DNA from: an uncultured Verrucomicrobiota bacterium
Lineage (GTDB): Bacteria; Verrucomicrobiota; Kiritimatiellia; CAIQIC01; Lenti-01
Direction of reading: 5' to 3'
DNA length: 64,000 nucleotides
Assembly: GCA_937872095.1 (NCBI GenBank)
Contig: CALMNW010000086.1
Location: 1-64,000 of the forward strand
The translations under genes and the position numbers were made by a program. Position 1 is the stretch's first letter, and every line of letters starts with the position of its first letter. Shown piece after piece: positions 9,448-17,510 of the stretch. Below the pieces are notes generated by a model that did no database searches, had not been told where the DNA came from, and was given only the letters and a program-made list of their open reading frames with translations.

Positions 9448-11214
9448 ATGAAGAAAAAAGACCTGATTCCCGTCATCCTGATTTTCGCTTTGTTCTTGGC
9501 CTATCCGACCCTCGATCGGAAGTTCCTCGCCAAGATGTTCCCGCCCAAGGCCAAGCCGGCCCCCGCCGCCGTCGAGCAGGCCGCCGCCCCCGCCCTGCCC
9601 GCCGATACGGCCCTGGCCGCCCCCGAAGCCGCCCCCGCGGCCGCCGCGGAAGCGGCTGACGACGCCGCGCCGGCGACTCCGGTTCCCGCCGCCGCGGAAG
9701 AGGAAAAGAGCATCGAAGTCCTCACCACGCTCGGCAACGAACGCCTGGAAATCACGACGTCCACGCACGGCGCCGGCGTCGTCCGCGCCGCGATCCTCGG
9801 CTATCCCTCCGAAAAGGGCTCCGAAGTGCCCGTCACGTTCGATTTCTCCGACCGGCCGGCGGCCGCGCCGATCGGCTATCCGGGCCTCGCCCCGCGCGCC
9901 GACTTCGAGATCGCCGACTCCACGGACGATTCCATCGTCTACCGCAAGGTCCTGCCCGGCGGCCTCGTCCTGACCCGCACGCTCGTTCTCGGCGACGGCT
10001 ACCAGGTCAGCCTCGCCGACAAGCTCGAGAACCCCACCGGCGCTCCCGTCGCCCTGAGCGGCTACGGCCTGCAGTCCGGCTTCATGGAAAACCTGCCCGG
10101 CGAAGACGGGAAACAGCAAGTTCCGCTCCTCGGCGTGGATACCCTCACGGGCAGCGAAGCCGTCCAGTATTGGGGCGGCAAGTTCGACAAGTGGTTCCCC
10201 GTCGACGGCGCCGGCACGCCCCAGGCCGTGCCCGGCCCCGACAAAGACCCCGAGCCGGTCGATTGGGTCGCGGTCAAGAACAAGTACTTCACCCAAATCC
10301 TGACCCCCGCCATCGGCGCCGACCGCTGTCTCGTGTCCGCCGGGCATGGCAAGCCCGTCCAGTCCACGTTCATGTTCCTCTTCCCGCGCACGTCCATTCC
10401 CATCGCCCGCGTCGCCGCGACCCTCCAGATGCCCGACTACGAGCTTCCGGCCGGCCAGACGCTCGAACAAGCCGCGACCTTCTACGTCGGGCCCAAGGTC
10501 TATACCGAACTCAAGGCCAACGGACCGCACCAGGAAGACGTGCTCCAGCTCGGCTTCTGGCGCGTCGTCGGCATCTGGATCCTCAAGGTCATGGTCTGGA
10601 TCCAGGCCCACGTCTGGCCCTACAGCTACGGCGTCGCGATCATCCTGCTGACCTTCCTCATCCGCATCGTCTTCTGGCCCCTCAACCACAAGTCCATGGT
10701 CAGCACCCGCCACATGCAGGAGATCCAGCCGCTCATCGCCGCCGTCCGCGAGAAGTACAAGGCCACCCCCCAGAAGCAGCAGCAGGAGATGATGGCGCTC
10801 TACAAGGAGCACAAGATCAACCCGATGGGCGGCTGCCTGCCCATGCTGATCCAGATCCCCGTGTTCTTCGCCCTGTTCGTCGTGCTGCGCGGCGCCATCG
10901 AGCTGCGCTTCTCCTCGTTCCTGTGGATTTCCGATCTCTCCACCCCGGAAAACCTGTTCCAGAACGTCCTGCCGTTCGGGCTGAACATCCTGCCGCTGTT
11001 CATGGGCGTCACCATGTGGATCCAGCAGAAGATGACCCCCACCAGCGATCCCCAGCAGCAGAAGATGATGATGATGATGCCCGTGCTCTTCACCTTCATG
11101 TTCTACTCCTTCCCCTCCGGCCTCTCTCTCTACTGGTCCACCAACCAGGTCATGATGATCGTCCAGCTCGCCTGGATGAAGAAGTTCCACCCGCCCGTCC
11201 CCCTGAAGAAATAA
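9448..11214 (+). CDS. yidC: Membrane protein insertase YidC/OxaA
   Basis: The 588-residue protein has an N-terminal membrane anchor (residues 7-22) and an Ala/Pro-rich linker (30-85). A periplasmic beta-sandwich domain spans about 90-365. The conserved insertase core lies at about 385-580. It has RIVFWPLNHKSMVSTRHMQEIQPLIAAVREKY, the hallmark GGCLPMLIQIPVFFALFVVL, and a last helix containing LSLYWSTNQ. Length and layout are those of Gram-negative YidC. It inserts membrane proteins with or without SecYEG. It closes the rpmH operon; the next gene has its own promoter. Confidence 0.96.
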   Translation: MKKKDLIPVILIFALFLAYPTLDRKFLAKMFPPKAKPAPAAVEQAAAPALPADTALAAPEAAPAAAAEAADDAAPATPVPAAAEEEKSIEVLTTLGNERLEITTSTHGAGVVRAAILGYPSEKGSEVPVTFDFSDRPAAAPIGYPGLAPRADFEIADSTDDSIVYRKVLPGGLVLTRTLVLGDGYQVSLADKLENPTGAPVALSGYGLQSGFMENLPGEDGKQQVPLLGVDTLTGSEAVQYWGGKFDKWFPVDGAGTPQAVPGPDKDPEPVDWVAVKNKYFTQILTPAIGADRCLVSAGHGKPVQSTFMFLFPRTSIPIARVAATLQMPDYELPAGQTLEQAATFYVGPKVYTELKANGPHQEDVLQLGFWRVVGIWILKVMVWIQAHVWPYSYGVAIILLTFLIRIVFWPLNHKSMVSTRHMQEIQPLIAAVREKYKATPQKQQQEMMALYKEHKINPMGGCLPMLIQIPVFFALFVVLRGAIELRFSSFLWISDLSTPENLFQNVLPFGLNILPLFMGVTMWIQQKMTPTSDPQQQKMMMMMPVLFTFMFYSFPSGLSLYWSTNQVMMIVQLAWMKKFHPPVPLKK

Positions 11215-11287
11215 GGCCGCGCGGGACCTCCGGCGGGGCTCGTTGTCCCGCCGACCTCCGGACCATGACGGACCGGGCCCGGAGAAA

Positions 11288-11331
11288 AGTTTTCCACGCC
11301 GTGGAAAACTTTTTTCCACAGCGTGGAAAAA
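11288..11331. repeat. Twin TTTTCCAC/GTGGAAAA palindromes
   Basis: Two adjacent palindromes lie in the yidC-trmJ gap. The first (11288-11310) is perfect, with 11-bp arms AGTTTTCCACG and CGTGGAAAACT around one base. The second (11311-11331) has 9-bp arms TTTTTCCAC and GTGGAAAAA around AGC. The arms resemble part of the tandem repeat at 32066-32184, so they seem to be members of a dispersed family. They could also act as a terminator after yidC. Confidence 0.7.
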
Positions 11332-11381
11332 CCGGGCCGGCGTTTGCGCCTTCCGCGACCCGCCCGCCCCCGTTTCTCCGG

Positions 11382-11409
11382 TTGTGTTCCCCGTCCCATC
11401 CGCTATCAT
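11382..11409 (+). promoter_or_regulatory. Probable promoter of trmJ, leaderless
   Basis: TTGTGT (11382-11387), a 16-nt spacer and TATCAT (11404-11409). The -10 box ends 8 nt before the ATG, so transcription should start at or within a base or two of the start codon. No Shine-Dalgarno is present. Confidence 0.5.
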
Positions 11410-11417
11410 CCTGTCCG

Positions 11418-12155
11418 ATGACCTCGCTCGACAACATCCGGATCGTCCTCGTGAACACCGTCTACGGCGGCAACGTGGGCTCCGCGTGCCGCGCCATGAT
11501 GAACATGGGGCTGTCGCAGCTCGTGCTGGTCGATCCGCGCCCCGGCATGGACATGGACGAAGCCGCGGCCATGGCTTGCCACGCCGGCGACATCCTGAAA
11601 AACCGCCGGGTCTACGCGACGACCGCCGAGGCCGTCGCCGATTGCGGCCTCGTCGCCGGCACCTCGAACCGCGGCGGGCTTTACCGCGACCACTCCAAGA
11701 CCCCGCGCGAATGGGCTCCCCGCCTCCTCGAAGCCGCCCTCGACACGCCCGTCGCCCTGCTCTTCGGTTCCGAAGACAACGGCCTGACGCTCGACGATCT
11801 CGCGCTCTGCACCCAGTTCATCCGCATCCCCTCGTCGGACGCCTACAAATCGCTCAACGTCGCCATGTCGGTCATGGTGTGCGCCTACGAGCTGTTCGTC
11901 GCTTCCGGCACCTTCGAACCGCCGCAGGAACGCTCCCTCGAATGCCCGTCCGCCATGCGCGAAGCCATGTTCGCCAAGTGGCGCAAGGCCCTGCTCGACA
12001 TCGGCTTCATGACGACCGACACGGCGGACCACATGATGCTCGGCATCCGCCGGATCCTCTCCCGCGGCACGCTCACCGAAAAAGACGTCCAAATCCTCCT
12101 CGGCATGGCCTCGCAGACCCAATGGGCCGCCAACCAACTTCCGGGGAAGCCATGA
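11418..12155 (+). CDS. trmJ: tRNA (cytidine/uridine-2'-O-)-methyltransferase TrmJ family
   Basis: The 245-residue protein is a SPOUT methyltransferase of TrmH family group 1. It starts IRIVLVNTVYGGNVGSACRA, the first SpoU motif with the conserved N and R. LLFGSEDNGLT is motif 2 and RIPSSDAYKSLNVAMSVMV is motif 3, which form the SAM-binding trefoil knot. TrmJ methylates the ribose of tRNA position 32. The C-terminal helical tail (about 190-240) matches TrmJ rather than TrmH. It has no ribosome-binding site and a -10 box 8 nt upstream, suggesting a leaderless mRNA. It overlaps the glycosyltransferase gene by 4 bp. Confidence 0.88.
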   Translation: MTSLDNIRIVLVNTVYGGNVGSACRAMMNMGLSQLVLVDPRPGMDMDEAAAMACHAGDILKNRRVYATTAEAVADCGLVAGTSNRGGLYRDHSKTPREWAPRLLEAALDTPVALLFGSEDNGLTLDDLALCTQFIRIPSSDAYKSLNVAMSVMVCAYELFVASGTFEPPQERSLECPSAMREAMFAKWRKALLDIGFMTTDTADHMMLGIRRILSRGTLTEKDVQILLGMASQTQWAANQLPGKP

Positions 12156-13159
12156 GCGAACAACATGTTTTATCCGTCATGGTCGTCGCCCTCAACGAGG
12201 CGAAGCACCTGCCCGGCCTGAAAGCGGCGCTCGACAAACTGCGCCTGCCCGAAGGCTGGAGCCTCGAAACCATCCTGATCGACGGCGGCAGCCGCGACGG
12301 TTCCGTCGAGATCGCCCGCGAAGCCGGCTTCGACGAGTGCCACGTCCATCCCGACGCCTCCATTCCCATCTGCCGCAACCACGCCCTGCGTCTGGCCCGG
12401 GGCAACGCCCTCGCGTTTCTCGACGGGGACTGCATGCCGGACAAGGACTGGCTCGAACAGGCGGCGCCGTGGTTGCTCCAGCCGGCACCCGTCCTGCTCG
12501 GCTATCCCGTGCAGCCCCCCGAATCCGGAAACTGGATCCATCGCTCCTGGCATGCCCATTGGCACCACAAGAATCCCGCCGCGCGCCGCGCCGACGCCGC
12601 GCCCGTAACGGCCGGCGCCTTCCGCCTCATTACCACGCGCAACATGCTGTTCAATCGCGCCCTGCTGGACGTCGTGCCCTCGTTCGACGAAACCCTCACC
12701 ACCGGCGAAGACACCGACTTCGCCTTCCGCGCCGCGCAAGCCGGCTGCCAGGTGGTCGCCCTGCCCGCGCTGCGCGTCACGCATCTCGGCGAACCGTCTA
12801 CCCTGCGCCAGTATTACCGCCAACAGCTCTGGCACGCCAACCGCAAGGCCTATTCCACCATCCTGAAAAGCGCCGGCGGCAAATCCGGCGCCAACGCCAT
12901 TTATTTCTCCCTCGCCTTCCTCGTCGCCCTCCTGCTCGTTCCGCTCGGTGCCGTTCTCGCCCTGTTGTATACCCCCTGGTCCTGGTTCCTGCTCGCGCCG
13001 CTCGTCCTCGTCACCGCCGTCCCCGCCGCCCTCATCGCCGACCGCGCCAATTCGCCGCTCCTGTTCATCCGCCTGATCATCCTCTACTTCCTCTACGGTC
13101 TGGCCCGGTCCGTCGACCTCGTCGGCCTGGCCCCCGGCAAAAAGTCGTGGAAGTCGTGA
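12152..13159 (+). CDS. Glycosyltransferase family 2 membrane protein
   Basis: The 335 residues contain a GT-A fold. The nucleotide-binding start is LSVMVVALNEAKHLPGL, followed by TILIDGGSRDGSVEIA. The metal-binding DGD lies in LAFLDGDCMPDKDWL near residue 92, and the catalytic-base region TTGEDTDFAFRAAQAG near 190. Two or three transmembrane helices (about 250-320) anchor the C-terminus. GT2 enzymes of this layout transfer sugars to lipid or polysaccharide acceptors at the inner membrane; the substrate cannot be told. Its ATG overlaps the trmJ stop (ATGA), so the two are translationally coupled although functionally unrelated. Confidence 0.85.
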   Translation: MSEQHVLSVMVVALNEAKHLPGLKAALDKLRLPEGWSLETILIDGGSRDGSVEIAREAGFDECHVHPDASIPICRNHALRLARGNALAFLDGDCMPDKDWLEQAAPWLLQPAPVLLGYPVQPPESGNWIHRSWHAHWHHKNPAARRADAAPVTAGAFRLITTRNMLFNRALLDVVPSFDETLTTGEDTDFAFRAAQAGCQVVALPALRVTHLGEPSTLRQYYRQQLWHANRKAYSTILKSAGGKSGANAIYFSLAFLVALLLVPLGAVLALLYTPWSWFLLAPLVLVTAVPAALIADRANSPLLFIRLIILYFLYGLARSVDLVGLAPGKKSWKS

Positions 13160-13160
13160 G

Positions 13161-13243
13161 TTCAGAGACCAGAAGCCAGAGTTCAGACGTCAGGAATTTG
13201 ATGATTGGATATTGGAAATTGAACATTGGATATTGAGATTTAA
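13161..13243. repeat. Dispersed spacer repeat (TTCAGA / ATTGGATATTGG type)
   Basis: Short imperfect words recur: TTCAGA with CCAGAG variants, then GATTGGATATTGG, AATTGAACATTGG and ATATTGA. The same vocabulary appears at 26363-26398, 32012-32049, 32232-32330 and 34751-34820, always between genes, in both orientations, and AT-rich against the GC-rich background. Confidence 0.75.
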
Positions 13244-13247
13244 AAAA

Positions 13248-14060
13248 ATGCCCTCCGTCCCCCAGCCCGTCACCAGCCTCCAGAACGCCGGCATCAAGGA
13301 AGTCGTCAAGCTGCGCCAGCGCTCGCACCGCGACGAAAACGCCCTGCTGATCGTCGAGGGCTACCGCGAAGTCAAGCGCGCGCTCGACAACCGCGTGCCG
13401 ATCCTGAAGCTGTTCTATTGCCCCGCGCTCTACCAGGGCAAGAACGAGCCCGCGCTCGTCGCCCGCTGCGCGGAAGGGAACGTGCCCCTGTTCGAGTGCA
13501 CCGAACCCGTCTTCATGAAAATCGCCTACCGCGACCGGCCCGAAGGCCTGCTGGCCCTCTGCCCGCAGATCCGCCGCACGCTGGCCGACCTGAAACTGCC
13601 CGCCAATCCCTTCGTCGTGATCGGCGAACACATCGAAAAGCCCGGCAATCTCGGCACCATGCTGCGCACCGCCGACGCCGCCGGCGCCCACGCCCTCGTC
13701 GTCTGCGACCGCTGCACCGACGTCAACAACCCGAACGTCGTCCGCGCCAGCATCGGCACCCTTTTCACCGTTCCCGTCGCCGAAGCCAGCACGGAAGAAA
13801 CCCTCGCCTGGCTGAAGAAGAACGGCATCCGCTCCCTGGCCGCCTCCCCCCACGCCACGAAAAACTACACGGAAGTCGACCTGACGCAGCCGATCGCCGT
13901 CGTCGTCGGCGCCGAACAGTTCGGCTTGAGCGACGCCTGGATGACCCGGGCCGACGAACTGGTGCGCATCCCCATGCTCGGCCAGGCCGACTCCCTCAAC
14001 GTCGCCGCCGCCGCCACGATCCTGCTCTACGAAGTCGTTCGCCAGCGCGGCGGCAAATAG
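13248..14060 (+). CDS. TrmH/SpoU-family RNA 2'-O-methyltransferase
   Basis: The 270 residues have an N-terminal substrate-binding L30e-like domain (about 8-95, starting TSLQNAGIKEVVKLRQRSHR) and a C-terminal SPOUT domain. Motif 1 is IEKPGNLGTMLRTADAAGAH, motif 2 VVGAEQFGLSDAW and motif 3 IPMLGQADSLNVAAAATI. Such enzymes methylate ribose in 23S rRNA or tRNA; the exact nucleotide is not predictable. The ATG at 13248 was chosen because the upstream TTG extension would encode the spacer repeat. tRNA-Asp follows from its own promoter. Confidence 0.87.
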   Translation: MPSVPQPVTSLQNAGIKEVVKLRQRSHRDENALLIVEGYREVKRALDNRVPILKLFYCPALYQGKNEPALVARCAEGNVPLFECTEPVFMKIAYRDRPEGLLALCPQIRRTLADLKLPANPFVVIGEHIEKPGNLGTMLRTADAAGAHALVVCDRCTDVNNPNVVRASIGTLFTVPVAEASTEETLAWLKKNGIRSLAASPHATKNYTEVDLTQPIAVVVGAEQFGLSDAWMTRADELVRIPMLGQADSLNVAAAATILLYEVVRQRGGK

Positions 14061-14121
14061 CCGCCCGCCGCCGATCTTGCCGCTTCGGCCGCAAAAAGTT
14101 CCGTCCACCCCAATTTTCGGC

Positions 14122-14149
14122 TTGCATGCCCCCTCGTTTCCGCTATCTT
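14122..14149 (+). promoter_or_regulatory. Probable promoter of tRNA-Asp
   Basis: TTGCAT (14122-14127), a 16-nt spacer and TATCTT (14144-14149), 20 nt upstream of the mature tRNA 5' end. The same hexamer pair occurs upstream of the UPF0316 gene, which supports both as genuine promoters. Confidence 0.6.
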
Positions 14150-14169
14150 CTGCGTGATTTTTGAGCCAC

Positions 14170-14246
14170 GGGGTCGTAGCTCAATTGGTTAGAGTACCAG
14201 ACTGTCGATCTGGGTGTTGCGGGTTCAAGTCCCGTCGACCCCGCCA
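14170..14246 (+). tRNA. tRNA-Asp (anticodon GTC)
   Basis: Acceptor arms GGGGTCG (14170-14176) and CGACCCC (14236-14242) pair perfectly. G73 is followed by an encoded CCA (14244-14246). The anticodon loop is CTGTCGA with anticodon GTC, and the T arm is GCGGG-TTCAAGT-CCCGT (one G-T pair). D-arm nucleotides are standard (AGCTCAATTGGTTAGAGT). Confidence 0.97.
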
Positions 14247-14257
14247 CTTGAAAACGG

Positions 14258-14284
14258 AAACCTCCGAGCAATCGGAGGTTTTTC
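14258..14284 (+). terminator. Rho-independent terminator after tRNA-Asp
   Basis: A 10-bp stem AAACCTCCGA/TCGGAGGTTT closes a GCAA loop (14258-14281) and runs into further T residues. It starts 12 nt after the tRNA CCA end. Confidence 0.88.
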
Positions 14285-14361
14285 TTTGACGCGGAAGCGC
14301 CGATCGCGCAGGGTTTGACGGTTGTTGTCGGGGCGTTCCCGGAATTTTGAAAAATTAGCAA

Positions 14362-14435
14362 CGGGGCGTGGCTCAGCCTGGTAGAGCGCGAGCTTTGGGA
14401 GCTCGATGTCGCGGGTTCAAATCCCGCCGCCCCGA
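14362..14435 (+). tRNA. tRNA-Pro (anticodon TGG)
   Basis: Acceptor arms CGGGGCG (14362-14368) and CGCCCCG (14428-14434) pair perfectly, and A73 is at 14435. Anticodon stem CGAGC/GCTCG encloses TTTGGGA, anticodon TGG. The T arm is GCGGG-TTCAAAT-CCCGC. No CCA is encoded, unlike the neighbouring tRNA-Asp, so a CCA-adding enzyme is required. Confidence 0.96.
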
Positions 14436-14541
14436 TTCCCGTTTTGGCCGGCCACCAGCGATTCACTCGGCGGGCTTCCGGGGAGTTCCGGCACCTCCCG
14501 ATCGCGCCGTCTAGGCGGGTATCGGGTGCGTGATCGGAATG

Positions 14542-14560
14542 GGGAGCTCGATGTCGCGGG
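14542..14560 (+). repeat. 19-bp partial copy of tRNA-Pro
   Basis: GGGAGCTCGATGTCGCGGG here is identical to 14397-14415, which spans the 3' side of the anticodon arm, the variable loop and part of the T stem of tRNA-Pro. The copy lies 107 bp after the tRNA. The rest of the tRNA is not repeated, so this is a remnant rather than a gene. Confidence 0.8.
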
Positions 14561-14585
14561 GTCCCCGCCCAAACAGGTTCCGAAC

Positions 14586-14614
14586 TCGACAGCGCGCCCC
14601 CCGCCCGCTACTCT
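14586..14614 (+). promoter_or_regulatory. Probable promoter of the Ser/Thr kinase gene, leaderless
   Basis: TCGACA (14586-14591), a 17-nt spacer and TACTCT (14609-14614), 7 nt before the GTG start codon. There is no ribosome-binding site. Confidence 0.45.
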
Positions 14615-14621
14615 TTGCGGC

Positions 14622-16457
14622 GTGAAAAAGAACGATCCGGCCCCAGATTCGGCAAACGCCTCTCCCTCCGAAAAGATCGCCGAGCGCTACGAAATCCGCC
14701 GCGCCATCGGCTCGGGCGGTTCCGGATCGGTCTTCCAAGCCTGGGATCTCCAGCTGCAACGCTACGTCGCCGTCAAGCGCTGGAACCCGCCGGAACCGAT
14801 GCTCGACGATCCCGAGGGCACCGAACGCCTCTGGCGCGAGGCCATGACCCTCGCCGCGATCCAACACCCCAACATCCTCACCATCCACGATTTCGGCGTG
14901 GACGACAAAGGCCCCTACGTCATCACCGAATACGTGGACGGCGAGACGCTCGACGTCGTCGTCAAGCACGCCCCGTTCGGCGTCGACGAGTTCGCCGACG
15001 CCGCGCAGCAGACGCTGGAAGCGCTGATCGCCGCGCACCAGGCCGGCATGATCCACCGCGATCTGAAACCGCAGAACATCATGCGCACGCGCCTGCCCAG
15101 CGGGGCGTGGCAATACAAAATCCTCGATTTCGGCCTCGCGCGCTTCGTGACCCAGCCGACCGTGCAAAGCATGGAAGGCAACAAGTCCATCTACGGTTCG
15201 ATCCTCTACATCGCCCCCGAGCAGCTACGCCATCAGCCGCTCGATGCCCGTACCGACATCTACGCGATGGGTTGCGTCTTCTACTACATGCTTTCCGGGC
15301 ACAGCGCCGTCGACGGCGAAACGATCCCCGATCTCATCACCAGCCATCTCCAGCACAACGTCAAACCGCTGTCCGAGCTGCGGCCCGATCTGCCGGCGGC
15401 CTTGAGCGACTGGGTCATGAAGGCGCTTTCCTACTCCCCGGAAGACCGCTACCCCTCCGCCGCGGCGGCCCTCGCCGCCCTGCGCAAGGTCCTGCCGGGC
15501 GCCATTCGGCAAACGTCATTCCGCGTCGGCGCGCCGCAGCAGGCGCCCACGATCCGGCTCATGCCGACGCCCCCGCACGGCCCCCCGGTGCGAACCTCCA
15601 CCCTGCCCATCACGCCGGTGGCGGCCAAGCCGACGCCGCGCGCGGCTCCGTCCCGCTGGCAGGTGGCGCTCGCCGCCGTCGTGTTGGTGGGCATTGCGGC
15701 GGCGGCTTTCTTGCTGCGCCGTCCTGCTCCGCCTGCCGCCGCGCCGGCGGAACCGGCCACCGCTCCGGCCCCGGCCGTCCAAACACTCGCGACGTCCTGG
15801 CGCGACGAAGCGCTGCCGGTCGAAGACGTCATTACCCTCTGGCCGGCTTCCATCGCCGAGGCGCGGCGCCCGCTGATCCAAAAGTATTTCGAAATGCTGC
15901 GCGATCTCGACGAACCCAAGTGGGGCAGCACCGGCGCCATCCTCGAAGCCTTGGCCGTCATGCAGTATAATTCCCGCAACGACCCCAAGAAAACGCGCGC
16001 GTTCTGCAACCTGACCTACCACGACGAAACCGGCCGGACCCTGGGCGAAATCGACGTCGCGATCTGGAACGTCCAGGAAAACCGCGCGGAAGTCGTCTAC
16101 GAAGCCGTCGTTTCCGACCAGCTCAACCGCAAGGCGGTTTCCAGCCGCAACCAGATCCAACGCTTCGCGGATACCGTCAAGGCGCGCAAAGCCATGAAAA
16201 TCCTCAATCCCCACGATCCGGCGATGAACTTGAACCAGACCCAGTTCGACGACGCCAAAGTCGCGATCATGGGCAATCAAGGCGCGCTGGCCGCCGGCTT
16301 CGACTACGAGGTGGACATCACCCGCTTCGAGAACGACTATCTGCAGCGCCGGCTCATCGACTGGCGCAAGGCCAAACAGGCCAAGACCGGCAAAAAGAAG
16401 AAATCCCCGCGCGACAGTTCCCCCGCCGCGGAAGACAACGACGAGATCCAACCGTAG
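14622..16457 (+). CDS. Membrane-anchored Hanks-type Ser/Thr protein kinase
   Basis: From the GTG at 14622 the protein has 611 residues. The kinase domain covers about 22-290: glycine loop GSGGSGSVF (30-38), catalytic Lys52 in AVKRW, HRDLKPQN with Asp147 and DFG with Asp169. All key residues are present, so it should be active. A Pro-rich juxtamembrane stretch precedes one transmembrane helix (about 346-367). Residues 370-611 form an exported domain of no recognised family; it is not PASTA. The last 30 residues are Lys/Ser-rich. The upstream in-frame ATG at 14406 lies inside tRNA-Pro and is not used. Confidence 0.88.
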   Translation: MKKNDPAPDSANASPSEKIAERYEIRRAIGSGGSGSVFQAWDLQLQRYVAVKRWNPPEPMLDDPEGTERLWREAMTLAAIQHPNILTIHDFGVDDKGPYVITEYVDGETLDVVVKHAPFGVDEFADAAQQTLEALIAAHQAGMIHRDLKPQNIMRTRLPSGAWQYKILDFGLARFVTQPTVQSMEGNKSIYGSILYIAPEQLRHQPLDARTDIYAMGCVFYYMLSGHSAVDGETIPDLITSHLQHNVKPLSELRPDLPAALSDWVMKALSYSPEDRYPSAAAALAALRKVLPGAIRQTSFRVGAPQQAPTIRLMPTPPHGPPVRTSTLPITPVAAKPTPRAAPSRWQVALAAVVLVGIAAAAFLLRRPAPPAAAPAEPATAPAPAVQTLATSWRDEALPVEDVITLWPASIAEARRPLIQKYFEMLRDLDEPKWGSTGAILEALAVMQYNSRNDPKKTRAFCNLTYHDETGRTLGEIDVAIWNVQENRAEVVYEAVVSDQLNRKAVSSRNQIQRFADTVKARKAMKILNPHDPAMNLNQTQFDDAKVAIMGNQGALAAGFDYEVDITRFENDYLQRRLIDWRKAKQAKTGKKKKSPRDSSPAAEDNDEIQP

Positions 16458-16483
16458 CGACGATCGTTCGCCGGATTCCGAAC

Positions 16484-17080
16484 TCAGGATTTCGCTGCGC
16501 GCAGTTTCCGCAGCGCGGCGAGAATTTCCCGCAATTGGGGCGTGGTCAAGGCTTGGTCGGCGGAGTCGAAGAAGACGCCCAGATCGCCCAAGCCTTCCTG
16601 TTCGTACACGCTGGCCTGCAGCCCCATTTCAAGCCGGTCGATTTCTTTCATGAACCGCGCCTCCGGCGTTGCCTGCGCCTCGAATTCCTCCCAGATGGAC
16701 AGATAGTCCCTCCCCTTGGGAAAACGGAGGAAGACGCGCTCCACGGACGCTTTTTCCAGCGCGTGCTTTTCCTCCAACGACATTTTCCCGGGCACGATGT
16801 CGCCGGCGTAGATTTCGCCGAAGTCGTGCAGCAGGCCCATGACGATCAGCTTGCCTTTCTCCAGTTCCGGGAAGTGCTCGTCCGCGAGAAACAACGCCAG
16901 CAACGCCACGCCCAGCGAATGTTCCGCCACGGTTTCGCAATCGGTCTTGGATATGCCATGCCGCAGCCAGCCCTGGCGATAAAGCGCCTTCAGGTGATTG
17001 AATTCGTAAAACACCTGGACGATGGCCGGGACGTCTTTTCCTTCCAGATGCCGGATGGCTTGCGTGCGTTTGGTTTCCAT
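16484..17080 (-). CDS. HD-domain phosphohydrolase (HDDC2/YfbR-like 5'-deoxynucleotidase)
   Basis: The 198 residues carry the metal-binding H...HD...D set: AEHS near residue 53, LLHDFGEIYAGDIVP near 83-97 and KEIDRLEMGLQA near 144-155. The motif QATPEARFMKEID matches the HDDC2/YfbR branch, which dephosphorylates deoxynucleoside monophosphates. The family fit is good but the substrate is inferred. The gene converges on the kinase gene from the other strand. The small gene on its right lies 55 bp upstream in the same direction and may share its transcript. Confidence 0.82.
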   Translation of the reverse strand: METKRTQAIRHLEGKDVPAIVQVFYEFNHLKALYRQGWLRHGISKTDCETVAEHSLGVALLALFLADEHFPELEKGKLIVMGLLHDFGEIYAGDIVPGKMSLEEKHALEKASVERVFLRFPKGRDYLSIWEEFEAQATPEARFMKEIDRLEMGLQASVYEQEGLGDLGVFFDSADQALTTPQLREILAALRKLRAAKS

Positions 17081-17135
17081 GGTTCGCGTTCCTTTTCGTC
17101 GCTGGCGACGGCCGTTCCGGCCGGCAGCGGATCGG

Positions 17136-17384
17136 CTAAAGCGTGCGGTTCAGTTTCTCCGCGCCGTTCCACAAAACGATGCCCGTCTTGCCCTTGGTCA
17201 TGGTCTTGAGATAGGTCTCCCGGGCAACGACGACGATCGAAGGGTGCATCCCCGACACGTCCGTTTTGATCGTGAAAATGACTTTGTTTTCATGCATCAC
17301 GGTGGCCAAGCGCGCATCGTCGGGATCGACGACGATTTTCACCTTCCGGCGAAGGGGCATCTTGTCGTTTTTCATGAACCCCAT
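17136..17384 (-). CDS. Small hypothetical protein
   Basis: This is an 82-residue basic protein with regular beta-type spacing (VKIVVDPDDARLATVMHENKVIFTIKTD) and no recognised family. The ATG at 17384 gives MGFMKNDK; an ATG three codons later (17375) is equally possible. Codon use matches the neighbours. It reads towards the HD phosphohydrolase and is divergent from the epimerase gene. It is treated as real because it fills the gap with good third-position GC and no opposing gene. Confidence 0.5.
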   Translation of the reverse strand: MGFMKNDKMPLRRKVKIVVDPDDARLATVMHENKVIFTIKTDVSGMHPSIVVVARETYLKTMTKGKTGIVLWNGAEKLNRTL

Positions 17385-17510
17385 GTTATCACGACGCCGG
17401 GAAAGTCACGAAACTATTCTTCCGGCATTTTCGCCCCGTATTTCTGCGATTTTCGCCTTCCACATTTCTGGATTTTCTCCCGGTCGCTTTTGTGGGAAGC
17501 TCCCCTGTCC

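Noticed and set aside
14406-14621. Upstream start of the Ser/Thr kinase at 14406
   Set aside because: That ATG lies inside tRNA-Pro, and the extension has no kinase-family similarity.
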